Shown here piece after piece: positions 8,041 to 16,534 of a stretch of DNA of 64,000 nt (position 1 is the stretch's first letter; each line of letters opens with the position of its first letter). The stretch is from Dethiothermospora halolimnae (GTDB taxonomy: Bacteria > Bacillota > Clostridia > Tissierellales > VENL01): assembly GCF_037577855.1 (NCBI RefSeq), contig NZ_JBAKFX010000018.1, forward strand, positions 1 through 64,000. The letters run 5' to 3'. A program made the translations under genes and the position numbers. The notes beneath the pieces are model-generated. The model was given only the letters and a program-made list of their open reading frames with translations. It had not been told where the DNA came from and did not search any database.

Positions 8041-8260
8041 TTACTATTTAAAAGGGTAAATTATGTAATAGAAAAGTCAACTGTCTGTTAGCATTGAGAG
8101 ATTACGATAGAGACTATTGTTCTCAAACGTAGAGGGGAATTCATTCTCCAGAACTCTTTATTAAAGAACAAAAGGAATCTTAGAATGAATTCTAAGCTAC
8201 AGGTTTTGCTTGTTGGAGGGGTGATAATCTTTTGTTACGAGAGTACGAATCCTAAATAAC
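8041..8260 (+). other. Unassigned structured leader before the CoADR-like gene
   Basis: The 473 nt between arsR and the next start contain no gene. GAATTCATTCT (8137-8147) pairs perfectly with AGAATGAATTC (8182-8192), and a TTGAGA/TCTCAA pair (about 8093-8123) lies just upstream. The region is less AT-rich than neighbouring spacers. It matches no riboswitch, T-box or intron consensus that I know. A regulatory RNA or a mobile-element remnant is possible. Confidence 0.4.
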
Positions 8261-8352
8261 GGCAAGTTCTTGATAACCAGTAAGCTCCTAATAAACAATA
8301 TAGAAAGTTTAAATATGGAAAGAAATAATTGGAAAATTATAGATCTCCAACA

Positions 8353-8395
8353 ACAGAAAATTTATAATTTAAAATTCCGAAGCATCCGCTTCGGC
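8353..8395. repeat. AT module plus GC hairpin (dispersed composite repeat)
   Basis: TTTATAATTTAAAATT is followed by CCGAAGC-ATCC-GCTTCGG, a 7-bp perfect hairpin ending 4 nt before the ribosome binding site of the oxidoreductase gene. Related AT modules with hairpins occur near 5837, 12206 and 30790. Confidence 0.6.
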
Positions 8396-8410
8396 AAGGG
8401 AGGTATTTTT

Positions 8411-10417
8411 ATGGGTAAAAAAGTATTAATCGTTGGTGGTGTTGCAGGTGGTGCAAGTACAGCTGCAAGACTTAGAAGAATGGATGAAAATGCAGAAATT
8501 ATAATGTTTGAAAGGGGAGAATATATTTCATTTGCTAACTGTGGATTACCATATTATATTGGTGAGACCATAGAACAAAGAGATGCCCTTTTAGTTCAAA
8601 CACCAGAAAAAATGAATGCTAGATTTAACATTGATATTAGGGTTAAAAATGAAGTTATAAACATCGATAGAGATAAAAAAGAAGTTGAAGTTAAGGATTT
8701 AAATACAGGTAAAACATATAAAGAGTCATATGACAAATTGGTTTTATCACCGGGCTCTACTCCCCTTAAGCCCCCAATAAAGGGAATTGATGCACCAAAT
8801 ATATTTACTCTTTGGACTATACCAGACACAGATAAGATTAAAGATTTTGTAGATAATAAAAAGCCTAAAAGAGCTGTAGTTGTAGGAGGAGGTTTTATAG
8901 GTCTTGAAATGGCAGAAAATCTCCATGATAGAGGTATTGATGTGTCAGTGGTAGAAATGGCAGAGCAAGTCATGGGACCTGTTGATTATGAAATGGCACA
9001 GGTTATTCATAAACATATAAAATCAAAGGGAGCAAAATTATATCTTAAAGATGGGGTAGACAGTTTTGATTATAAAGATGGAGTTACGACAATTACCTTA
9101 CAAAGTGGCAAGAAAATAGAAACGGATATGGTGATGTTATCCATTGGAGTAAAACCCAACGGTGACTTGGCTAAAAAGAGTGGTCTTAAAACCAATAAAA
9201 GAGGGGCTATAATAGTAGATGAAAATCTAAAGACAGAAGATGAAGATATATATGCAATAGGTGATGCAATAGAGGTTGTTGACTATATAAATAAAAATAA
9301 AACTATGGTTCCCCTTGCAGGACCTGCAAATAAGCAGGGAAGAATAGTTGCCAATAGTATTGTTGGAAGAGAAGAAAAGTATAAGGGAACCCAAGGAACT
9401 TCAGTTGCTAAAGTATTTGACTTAACGGTGGCATCAACAGGTACAAATGAGAAAACCCTTAAGAAAATGGGAAAAAGGTATGGAAAGGATTATAAGGTTT
9501 CAATAATTCATTCAAAATCCCATGCAGGATACTATCCTGGGGCTATACCTATGACCATAAAATTAATATTTAAGTCAAATGGGAAAATACTAGGAGCTCA
9601 GATAGTTGGTTATAATGGCGTAGACAAAAGAATAGATGTTATAGCTACTGCCATAAGATTTGATGGTACAGTTTATGATCTAAAAGAATTGGAACTAGCC
9701 TATGCTCCGCCATATTCATCAGCTAAAGATCCGGTTAATATGGTAGGTTTTACAGCTGAAAATATCCTTAAAGGAGATATGGATGTAGTATTATGGGATC
9801 AACTTGATAAATTAGATAGGGAAAATACAATAATACTAGACGTTAGAGAGCCAATAGAAAGGGAACTTGGTTATATAGAAGGTTCTAAAAATATACCAGT
9901 AGACGAATTGAGAGATAGATTAGATGAACTTGATAAAGACAAACTAATAGTTTGTTATTGTGCTGTAGGTCTAAGGGCATATATAGCAACGAGAATATTA
10001 ATGCAAAATGGATTTAAAGCCAAAAACTTTGCCGGTGGGTATACAACATATAGTTGTGTATTTTGTCAGAATGATGATGAAAACGGAAAATGTGGAGGAG
10101 TAACATGTGATGATACATTGGATTTCAGTGATAGTGGGGAAAGTGAAGATTTGGATATAAATACTGATAATTTAGAAGGTAAGACTGTAAAATTAAATGC
10201 ATGTGGTTTACAGTGTCCAGGACCTATAATGCAGGTCTATCAAAAGATACAAACATTAGAAGACGGAGAAATCTTAGAAGTTAAAGCAACTGACCCAGGA
10301 TTTGTAAGTGATATTGAAAGCTGGTGCAATAAGACAAAAAATAGGCTATTAAAAACTGAAAAAAATAAAACAGAGTTTATTGCATTTATACAAAAGGGTC
10401 TAGGTAAAAAAAACTAA
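8411..10417 (+). CDS. CoA-disulfide reductase / rhodanese / TusA fusion
   Basis: 668 residues in three domains. Residues 1-450 form a FAD- and NAD(P)-dependent disulfide reductase (GGVAGGAS at 9-16, SFANCG with redox Cys44, second dinucleotide site VVVGGGFIG). Residues 460-560 form a rhodanese (CAVGLR loop, Cys517). Residues 590-660 form a TusA sulfur carrier (ACGLQCPGP, Cys602). Such proteins reduce CoA persulfide or polysulfide and relay sulfane sulfur. ATG 8411 follows GGGAGGT. Relatives commonly end in a DsrE domain; here that domain lies in the -1 frame immediately downstream of an A-AAA-AAC tract, so this product may be the unshifted form. Confidence 0.85.
   Translation: MGKKVLIVGGVAGGASTAARLRRMDENAEIIMFERGEYISFANCGLPYYIGETIEQRDALLVQTPEKMNARFNIDIRVKNEVINIDRDKKEVEVKDLNTGKTYKESYDKLVLSPGSTPLKPPIKGIDAPNIFTLWTIPDTDKIKDFVDNKKPKRAVVVGGGFIGLEMAENLHDRGIDVSVVEMAEQVMGPVDYEMAQVIHKHIKSKGAKLYLKDGVDSFDYKDGVTTITLQSGKKIETDMVMLSIGVKPNGDLAKKSGLKTNKRGAIIVDENLKTEDEDIYAIGDAIEVVDYINKNKTMVPLAGPANKQGRIVANSIVGREEKYKGTQGTSVAKVFDLTVASTGTNEKTLKKMGKRYGKDYKVSIIHSKSHAGYYPGAIPMTIKLIFKSNGKILGAQIVGYNGVDKRIDVIATAIRFDGTVYDLKELELAYAPPYSSAKDPVNMVGFTAENILKGDMDVVLWDQLDKLDRENTIILDVREPIERELGYIEGSKNIPVDELRDRLDELDKDKLIVCYCAVGLRAYIATRILMQNGFKAKNFAGGYTTYSCVFCQNDDENGKCGGVTCDDTLDFSDSGESEDLDINTDNLEGKTVKLNACGLQCPGPIMQVYQKIQTLEDGEILEVKATDPGFVSDIESWCNKTKNRLLKTEKNKTEFIAFIQKGLGKKN
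10408..10414 (+). other. Candidate -1 ribosomal frameshift site (A-AAA-AAC)
   Basis: In the reading frame of the oxidoreductase the sequence is GGT-AAA-AAA-AAC-TAA. A AAA AAC is a canonical slippery heptamer, inside a run of eight A (10406-10413). After a -1 slip the frame stays open from CTA 10414 straight into the DsrE-like ORF. AGGG at 10395-10398, about 10 nt upstream, is placed like the SD-type stimulators of bacterial -1 frameshifting. An ordinary indel in the A-run is the alternative. Confidence 0.55.
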
Positions 10418-10449
10418 ATAATGACTTAACAAACAGTAATGCTAATCAA

Positions 10450-10935
10450 GTGGTAGTTAATCCTAATGATGATAAGTCTATGGTTGTATTTAGTGGGGAC
10501 CTTGATAAAGCCATAGCATCATTCATTATTGCAAATGGAGCCGCAGCAATGGGTAGAAAAGTAACTATGTTCTTTACCTTCTGGGGACTTAATATACTAA
10601 GAAAGCATGATAAGGTAAAAGTTAAAAAAGGCTTTATGGACAAAATGTTTGGAATGATGATGCCTAGAGGTAGCAAGAGATTAGGTCTTTCCAAAATGAA
10701 TATGGGCGGTATGGGACCTAAGATGATTAGAAGAGTAATGAAGAATAAAAATATATCCTCATTAGAAGAGCTTATAGAGGCTGCTATAGACAATGGAGTT
10801 AGAGTAGTGGCTTGTACAATGTCAATGGATGTTATGGGAATAACAAAGGATGAATTAATAGATGGAATAGAGTATGGTGGAGTTGCAGCCTATTTAGGAG
10901 CAGCAGAAGAGTCAAATGTAAACCTGTTTATTTAA
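10450..10935 (+). CDS. DsrE/DsrF-like sulfur-relay domain (probably frameshift-fused)
   Basis: About 161 residues: VVFSGDLDKAIASFIIANGAAAMGRKVTMFFTFWGLNIL is the N-terminal strand-helix of DsrE/DsrF/PRX2-like proteins, and the RVVACTMSMDVMGI segment carries the conserved cysteine. A central Met-rich insert (FGMMMPRG, MNMGGMGPKM) is usual in this subfamily. There is no ribosome binding site at the GTG at 10450 or the ATG at 10480, and the frame is open back to 10414. It is therefore best read as the C-terminal domain of the preceding protein, reached by -1 slippage, or as a recently separated piece. Confidence 0.75.
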   Translation: MVVNPNDDKSMVVFSGDLDKAIASFIIANGAAAMGRKVTMFFTFWGLNILRKHDKVKVKKGFMDKMFGMMMPRGSKRLGLSKMNMGGMGPKMIRRVMKNKNISSLEELIEAAIDNGVRVVACTMSMDVMGITKDELIDGIEYGGVAAYLGAAEESNVNLFI

Positions 10936-11076
10936 AAATCAATTGACAGAGGACAATTGACAATTGACAATTAGATGTACAAATCGGCTGAAGCCGATTT
11001 TATATATAATATTTTAGGAGCAAAGCGACTAAAATTACCTTAACTGTCCATTATCCATTGTCAATTGTCCACTATT
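10936..11076. repeat. Intergenic composite repeat (ATTGACA modules and hairpin)
   Basis: The spacer holds tandem AATTGACAATTGACA-type words, a hairpin AAATCGGC-TGAA-GCCGATTT (about 10981-11001) and an inverted ATTGTCAATTGTCC stretch. Similar words occur near 35450, 35835 and 51797. No gene is apparent. Confidence 0.6.
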
Positions 11077-11120
11077 TAAAGTAAACATATAAAAAATATA
11101 TTTTTTATATGTTTACTTTA
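11077..11120. repeat. Perfect 44-nt palindrome upstream of rubrerythrin
   Basis: The 22 bases from TAAAGTAAACATAT... are exactly mirrored by ...ATATGTTTACTTTA, with no spacer. It ends 69 nt before the rubrerythrin start. It may be a bidirectional terminator or an operator; the sequence does not match a standard PerR or Fur box. Confidence 0.7.
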
Positions 11121-11188
11121 ATATATACAGGGTATAGAATGGATTGTGAGAGTTAAAAGATAAAAAATTATCAAAGGGGGCAATAATT

Positions 11189-11737
11189 ATGAATGCAATG
11201 ACAGCGGAAAATTTAAGATCGGCTTTTGGAGGAGAAAGTCAGGCGCATATGAGGTATAGAATCTGGGCTGATAAGGCAGAAAAAGATGGATTTAAAAATG
11301 TAGCTAATTTATTTAGAGCAGTATCCTATGCAGAGGAAGTACATGCTACAAATCATTTTAGGGCATTAAAAGATGAAGCAGGTGACTTTTCGGTAACTTC
11401 AGGCGCTGGTTTTGGACTTAGTACAACTAGTGAAAATCTTGAAGCAGCTAGAAATGGAGAGTTACATGAGATAGAGCAAATGTATCCTGCATTTATGGCA
11501 GTTGCTGAAAAGCAAGAAGAAAAGGCAGCGATTAATTCAATGAAGTTTGCCATAGAAGCTGAGAAGACCCATGCTGAGCTATACAAAAAGGCTAAAGAAG
11601 CAGTAGATGCTGATAAAGATTATGAAACAGAAAAAATATATGTCTGTCCGGTATGTGGATACACAGTTGAGGGTGAAGCACCTGATAAGTGTCCAATATG
11701 TCTAGTTAAAGCAGAGAGATTTGTAGAATTCAAATAA
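11189..11737 (+). CDS. rbr: Rubrerythrin
   Basis: 182 residues, the usual size. An N-terminal four-helix diiron domain carries the ExxH/E ligands (FGGESQAHMRYR; VSYAEEVHATNH; AIEAEKTHAELY). A C-terminal rubredoxin-like domain has two CPxC knuckles (YVCPVCGYTVEGEAPDKCPIC). It reduces hydrogen peroxide in the cytoplasm of anaerobes with electrons from rubredoxin or NADH. Strong AAAGGGGG ribosome binding site, monocistronic, with its own terminator. It fits next to the sulfur/redox genes. Function is certain at family level. Confidence 0.95.
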   Translation: MNAMTAENLRSAFGGESQAHMRYRIWADKAEKDGFKNVANLFRAVSYAEEVHATNHFRALKDEAGDFSVTSGAGFGLSTTSENLEAARNGELHEIEQMYPAFMAVAEKQEEKAAINSMKFAIEAEKTHAELYKKAKEAVDADKDYETEKIYVCPVCGYTVEGEAPDKCPICLVKAERFVEFK

Positions 11738-11743
11738 TACATA

Positions 11744-11774
11744 AAAGAGCCAATAGAAGGCTCTTTTTCTTTTT
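11744..11774 (+). terminator. Terminator of rubrerythrin
   Basis: AAAGAGCC and GGCTCTTT with a 7-nt loop, followed by T-rich sequence. Confidence 0.85.
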
Positions 11775-11892
11775 CCTGTTCTCTTCACTTTGCACCCTAC
11801 ACAAACGAAGAATAGCATAATATAATTTTTTCATTGAATATTGTGAAAAATCATGATAAAATATATGGGAAGAAACGTAGGGAGGTGTAAAG

Positions 11893-12009
11893 ATGCAAGG
11901 TCAAATTTTAGTTGATGTAATTTTAGATAGATTACCAAATACTTCCATATCATTTGCTTTAGTAAACCAAGGGGGTAGTATGTCTAAAATTAAATATTAT
12001 GTCAACTAG
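11893..12009 (+). CDS. Small ORF of 38 codons, unknown function
   Basis: Starts MQGQILVDVILDRLP and ends SKIKYYVN; ATG 11893 follows an excellent GGAGGTG at 6-nt spacing. It stands alone between the rubrerythrin terminator and a double terminator. No family recognised. Good initiation signals and flanking terminators support a real small protein; the lack of known homologues keeps confidence moderate. Confidence 0.5.
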   Translation: MQGQILVDVILDRLPNTSISFALVNQGGSMSKIKYYVN

Positions 12010-12059
12010 AATGCAAGGGATCCATCTTTACAAATAATAGGTTATAATTAGTTAATAGG

Positions 12060-12090
12060 CTTAGGTAAAGATACTTGCCTAGGTTTTTTG
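12060..12090 (+). terminator. Terminator 1 after the small ORF
   Basis: CTTAGGTAA pairs with TTGCCTAGG (two G-U pairs), followed by TTTTTTG. Stem sequence is related to the next terminator. Confidence 0.7.
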
Positions 12091-12142
12091 TTTTTTTGAA
12101 TATAAAATAAAAAAGTGAGTTTTAAATACTCAATTTATACAA

Positions 12143-12180
12143 AGAGCTTAGGCATCAACACTTGCCTAAGCTCTTTTTGT
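12143..12180 (+). terminator. Terminator 2 after the small ORF
   Basis: AGAGCTTAGGC / GCCTAAGCTCT, an 11-bp perfect stem with a 10-nt loop and T-tail. It shares the CTTAGG...CTTGCCTA pattern with the terminator 60 nt upstream, as if one were a copy of the other. Confidence 0.8.
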
Positions 12181-12205
12181 TTTTGTACTAATCTTTGCAC
12201 CAAAC

Positions 12206-12275
12206 AAAGAAGTGGCGAAGCCACTTTTGCACTTAATTTATAATTTATAATTTACAATTTAAAATTAAAAGGCCC
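12206..12275. repeat. Composite AT-rich repeat with GC hairpin
   Basis: AAGTGGC-GAA-GCCACTT hairpin, then tandem TTTATAATTTATAATTTACA-type sequence ending shortly before the ABC-F ribosome binding site. Same module style as at 5837 and 8353. Confidence 0.6.
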
Positions 12276-12303
12276 ACAGGCTTTTATACAGGGGGAGATA
12301 AAA

Positions 12304-14220
12304 ATGATAGAGTTATCGCTAAATAAAATAAAAAAATATTATGCTGCCAATAAGATACTTGATGATGTTACCTTTGAGGCTAAAAGTCAAGAGAGGATAG
12401 CCATAGTTGGAAGGAATGGAACAGGTAAAACTAGTATATTTAAGATAATATCAGGAATAGAGAAATATGACGGTGGGATAATGGCCATAAGAAAGGGAGC
12501 AAAAATTGGTTATTTAGATCAAATACCTGACTATCCTAAAGAGTATAGAGTTATAGATGTATTAAACAAGGCATTTGATAGTATATTTGATATAAAAAGT
12601 AAAATGAGTAAATTAGAAAAGGAAATGGGAGAACAGAGTAAAGGGAATATAGAAAAAATAATGAAAGAATATGGCAAATTACAAAGTCAATTTGAACACA
12701 AGGGTGGATATGATATAGAGGAAAAAATAAGCAAAGTCTGTGTAGGACTTAAGATAGATGAGGATTTTAAAAATAGAAAGTTTGTTAACCTAAGTGGAGG
12801 AGAAAAGACCACAGTAATTCTTGGTAAGATACTATTAGAAAATCCCGACATACTATTATTAGATGAGCCTTCAAATCATTTAGATATTAACTCTGTGGAA
12901 TGGCTTGAAGAGTTTTTAAAAGAATATAAGGGAACAGTGCTGGTTATATCCCATGATAGATATTTTCTTGATAAGGTTGCAAATAGGGTAGTTGAAGTAG
13001 AGGATAAAAAAACTACTACATATGAAGGAAACTATTCCTACTATGTTAAAGAAAAGGAAAAAAGACTCTTAGAACAATATAAGCATTATCAAAACCAACA
13101 GAAAAAATTAAAAAGTATGGAGGAAGCCGTAAAGAGATTTAGGGATTGGGGCAATAGAGCAGATAATGAAGATATGTTTAAGAAAGCTAAAAGTATGGAA
13201 AAAAGAATGGAGAAGATGGACAAAATAGATAAACCAATATTAGAAAGAAAGAAAATAGGTCTTGATTTTGAAGTAAGCGGAAGGTCAGCTAATGACGTAG
13301 TGATAGTGGAAAATATAACCAAATCCTTTGGGGAAAATATGATACTTAAGAATCTAAGTTTAAATATTAAATATGGAGAAAAATTATGCTTGCTAGGGAA
13401 AAATGGAACAGGCAAATCTACTCTTATAAAGATATTAACAGGTGATTATAAACAGGATAGTGGCAAAGTGAAAATAGGTTCCAACGTAAAAATAGGTTAT
13501 TTAGATCAAAATATAAAATTTAATAATGAAAATCTAACTATTTTAGAAGAGTTTAGACAACAGTTTATTATGCCAGAGGGAAAGGCAAGGGGTATATTAG
13601 CAAAGTTTTTATTTTATGATACAGATGTATTCAAAAAGGTTTGTAATTTATCAGGAGGAGAGAAAAGTAGATTAAAACTTTGTATGTTAATGCATAGCAA
13701 TATTAATTTTCTTTTACTTGATGAGCCTACCAATCACTTAGATGTGGATTCAAGGGAGATGCTAGAGGATACATTACAGAATTTTAATGGTACTATATTA
13801 TTTGTATCCCATGATAGATACTTTGTTAATAAGATATCTGAAAAAATAGTAGAGTTAGAAAATAATAGATTAACAGGCTATTTAGGAAATTATGATTATT
13901 ATAAAAAGAAAAAAGAAGAATTAATGATAGGCAAGACGAAAAGGAAAGAAAAAGATAAGAAGATGAAGAAGAAAGAAAAAAATATTAAAAGGAATCAAGG
14001 GTTAGATGATGATGCTAAAATAAAGCAAGAGATAATTAATGTTGAAAAGGAAATTGAAATAATAGAAGGGGAAATAGCTACGAAAGATAAAGAAATGGAG
14101 AATAATTCTACAGACCATGAAAAATTAGGGGAAATATATGGGGAAAAAGAGGAGCTTGAGAATAGATTGAATGATTTATTAGAACGATGGACTGAACTTA
14201 ATATGTCTATAAAAGAGTAA
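12304..14220 (+). CDS. ABC-F family ATPase (ribosome-associated, YdiF/Uup-like)
   Basis: 638 residues with two ABC domains and no membrane segments. Domain 1 has Walker A GRNGTGKT (36-43), signature LSGGEKT and LLLDEPSNHLD. Domain 2 has GKNGTGKS, LSGGEKSRLKL and LLLDEPTNHLD. Between them lies the lysine-rich P-site tRNA-interaction linker. The C-terminus is a charged coiled coil, as in Uup/YdiF. ABC-F proteins act on ribosomes in translation quality control or antibiotic protection; which one is not decidable here. Start after GGGGGAGATAAAA. Confidence 0.9.
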   Translation: MIELSLNKIKKYYAANKILDDVTFEAKSQERIAIVGRNGTGKTSIFKIISGIEKYDGGIMAIRKGAKIGYLDQIPDYPKEYRVIDVLNKAFDSIFDIKSKMSKLEKEMGEQSKGNIEKIMKEYGKLQSQFEHKGGYDIEEKISKVCVGLKIDEDFKNRKFVNLSGGEKTTVILGKILLENPDILLLDEPSNHLDINSVEWLEEFLKEYKGTVLVISHDRYFLDKVANRVVEVEDKKTTTYEGNYSYYVKEKEKRLLEQYKHYQNQQKKLKSMEEAVKRFRDWGNRADNEDMFKKAKSMEKRMEKMDKIDKPILERKKIGLDFEVSGRSANDVVIVENITKSFGENMILKNLSLNIKYGEKLCLLGKNGTGKSTLIKILTGDYKQDSGKVKIGSNVKIGYLDQNIKFNNENLTILEEFRQQFIMPEGKARGILAKFLFYDTDVFKKVCNLSGGEKSRLKLCMLMHSNINFLLLDEPTNHLDVDSREMLEDTLQNFNGTILFVSHDRYFVNKISEKIVELENNRLTGYLGNYDYYKKKKEELMIGKTKRKEKDKKMKKKEKNIKRNQGLDDDAKIKQEIINVEKEIEIIEGEIATKDKEMENNSTDHEKLGEIYGEKEELENRLNDLLERWTELNMSIKE

Positions 14221-14361
14221 TCAAGTAAAAGATAATGAAATCCTTCAATTCATTCTTGGACATAATAGCATAGGTGAAAAATATGTTATTTATTAAATTA
14301 ATCCTCTATATAGCATATTATATAACTAAAAGGGAAAAATAATTATAAAATAATAGAGAGG

Positions 14362-14613
14362 ATGATAATTTCATTGGAAGACAATAGGTCAATAGATAGT
14401 ATAAAGGAACAATTAGAATATCTAGAAGATTATAGTAACAAGAGTTTTGAAAGTTTATCTAGTATAGATTTATTACTTACTTCTGATAATAATGGCTCTA
14501 CTAAGGATAGAGAGATATCAGATAAGTTTAATGAACTAACAAATAAGTTACAGGATACAATTAAAACTACAAACGAGCTTAAATCCATATTAAATACAAA
14601 AACAACAAAGTAG
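14362..14613 (+). CDS. Hypothetical small helical protein
   Basis: Up to 83 residues, hydrophilic, predicted almost wholly helical (SIKEQLEYLEDYSNKSFES; SDKFNELTNKLQDTIKTTNELKSIL), possibly coiled coil. The ATG at 14362 directly abuts GAGAGG, so the in-frame TTG at 14374 may be the true start. Its stop lies inside a strong terminator stem. No family recognised. Confidence 0.6.
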   Translation: MIISLEDNRSIDSIKEQLEYLEDYSNKSFESLSSIDLLLTSDNNGSTKDREISDKFNELTNKLQDTIKTTNELKSILNTKTTK

Positions 14614-14640
14614 TAGGGTGTTACTACTTTGTTGTTTTAT
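14599..14640 (+). terminator. Strong terminator after the small helical protein
   Basis: A 17-bp perfect stem (AAAACAACAAAGTAGTA and complement) with a 6-nt loop, ending in TTTT. It includes the stop codon of the preceding gene. Confidence 0.85.
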
Positions 14641-14755
14641 GTTATAATGTTAGAATAATAAAAGGTATTTATCAACATATGTAGAAGGACAATAATATAG
14701 GGATTTTTTAGATGATAAGTTGAAACCTTCAATGATTATGAAAAGGGGCGACGTA

Positions 14756-16471
14756 TTGATAAAAACTATTGATAAAAACTTAAAAAGAAATAGTTTAATT
14801 ATTGACAAAAATTACATTTATATAATTTTAACCATGATTTTTTGTGTATCTGTAATTACAATTTTGAATTTGACTGAGGAAGTAACTTATAAAATTGTGG
14901 AAACTGATACCTATCTAATGATGCATATACTGTTGGAGTTTATTTGTGCATTAATTGGCTTTGCTTCTTTTTCCGCTATATATTTTACATTTGATTTATT
15001 TAAAAAATTGAGGACAGTAATTTTGGGACAAACCCTATTTGTTGTTAGCTTTATTGATATATTTCATATACTTTCATACAAAGGTATGCCTGCTGTATTT
15101 ACTGAAAACACAGCTCAAAAGGCAACGGCATATTGGATAGTTGGAAGATTATTTATGGCTATTGGATTATTTTTATTTAGTATAATTTCTGAGTATAGAA
15201 AAACAAAACTTAAAAAGATTATATTTCTAGTATTTGGAATTTTGAGTGTTGGATTAATGTTTTATATAGTTTCTATAAAGGGGGACATATTACCTACATT
15301 GTTCATAGAAGGGAAAGGTCTTACTGCATATAAAATAGGAGCTGAATATATAATTATTGCAATACAAGTAATATCAGTAATTATATTATTAAGGGAATAC
15401 TTAAAATCTAAAAATGATTTAACAATAGGAATAATAATAGCATTAATATTTAGTATATCAAGTGAAATAACATTTACTCTCTATAGTAGTGTATATGATA
15501 CCTATAATTTATTAGGTCACGTTTTTAAAATATTTGCCTATTTTACTATATTTATAATGGTGTTTTTAGATACTGTAAGAAGACCATATATTAGATTGGC
15601 GGATATGCAAGGGAAATTAAAACATTATGCTGATAATCTAGAGGTGGCTGTAACTAGTAAAACAGAGGAAATTAGAAATAAGAATCGTAATCTTATGAGG
15701 ATTAATGAAAAAATGATAGAGGATTTAGAGGCAGCTAAAGAAATACAGCAATCATTATTACCCAGTAAGTATAAAAAATATGGAAATGTAACTTTTAACT
15801 CTAAGTATATCCCATGTCAAAGACTAAGTGGGGATTTTTATAACTACTTTAAAATAGACAGAGATAATATAGGATTCTATGTAATAGATGTATCAGGACA
15901 TGGAGTTTCGGCTGCAATGGTCACAGTTTTTGCCAGTAGAAGTTTAGATGTGCAGACTATCGAAAGTGATGGTGATTATTCCCTTCTGAACCCCAAAGAG
16001 GTTTTACTGAATTTTTATAATAACTTTAATAACTCTAGTTTTCCCGATGAAACCCATCTAGTTATGATTTATGGAGTATATAATATAAAAACTGGGGAAA
16101 TGAAATTTTCCTCTGCAGGTCATAACTGTCCACCTGTATTGGTATCACAAAATAAAAGGGCGAGAAAATTAGATTATATAAGTGGTTTTCCCATCTGTAA
16201 ATTAGGAGATCTATTTGAACCTGAATATGCTGAATATACTATAAATCTAGAGAAGGGAGAAAAAGTGATTTTTTACACTGATGGTATTCCTGAACTTAAA
16301 AATGATGAAGACCAATTCTATTCTGTAGAAAGGTTGAGAAGGTTAGTCAATCACAATAAGTTGAGAGAATCTAATGAGTTGATTGATATAATAACAAATG
16401 ATCTAAATAACCATAAGTCTTTATCGGATATAGAGGATGATATAACTTTCTTTATAATGGAAGTATCTTAA
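14756..16471 (+). CDS. Membrane sensor PP2C (SpoIIE/RsbU-type) phosphatase with MASE3-like domain
   Basis: About 571 residues. Roughly the first 270 form 7-8 membrane helices resembling the MASE3 sensor domain. A short linker coiled coil (LEVAVTSKTEEIRNKNRNLM) follows, then a SpoIIE/PP2C domain: QQSLLPSKY, LSGDFYNYF, VIDVSGHGVSAAMVT, FSSAGHNCPPVL, FYTDGIPELKN and EDDITFFIMEVS hold the metal-binding aspartates. These enzymes dephosphorylate anti-anti-sigma factors. TTG 14756 was chosen because AAAAGGGGCG lies just upstream; the frame extends to 14720 without a good site. No anti-sigma partner is adjacent. Confidence 0.85.
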   Translation: MIKTIDKNLKRNSLIIDKNYIYIILTMIFCVSVITILNLTEEVTYKIVETDTYLMMHILLEFICALIGFASFSAIYFTFDLFKKLRTVILGQTLFVVSFIDIFHILSYKGMPAVFTENTAQKATAYWIVGRLFMAIGLFLFSIISEYRKTKLKKIIFLVFGILSVGLMFYIVSIKGDILPTLFIEGKGLTAYKIGAEYIIIAIQVISVIILLREYLKSKNDLTIGIIIALIFSISSEITFTLYSSVYDTYNLLGHVFKIFAYFTIFIMVFLDTVRRPYIRLADMQGKLKHYADNLEVAVTSKTEEIRNKNRNLMRINEKMIEDLEAAKEIQQSLLPSKYKKYGNVTFNSKYIPCQRLSGDFYNYFKIDRDNIGFYVIDVSGHGVSAAMVTVFASRSLDVQTIESDGDYSLLNPKEVLLNFYNNFNNSSFPDETHLVMIYGVYNIKTGEMKFSSAGHNCPPVLVSQNKRARKLDYISGFPICKLGDLFEPEYAEYTINLEKGEKVIFYTDGIPELKNDEDQFYSVERLRRLVNHNKLRESNELIDIITNDLNNHKSLSDIEDDITFFIMEVS

Positions 16472-16534
16472 AGTATTATTAATGTTTTTATATCAAATAC
16501 TATTTATAAATGTAAATGAAAGGATGAATAGTAT

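Noticed and set aside
8270..8410. N-terminal extension of the CoADR-like protein
   Set aside because: No ribosome binding site; the extension covers AT module and hairpin of a repeat, and the FAD motif begins directly after ATG 8411.
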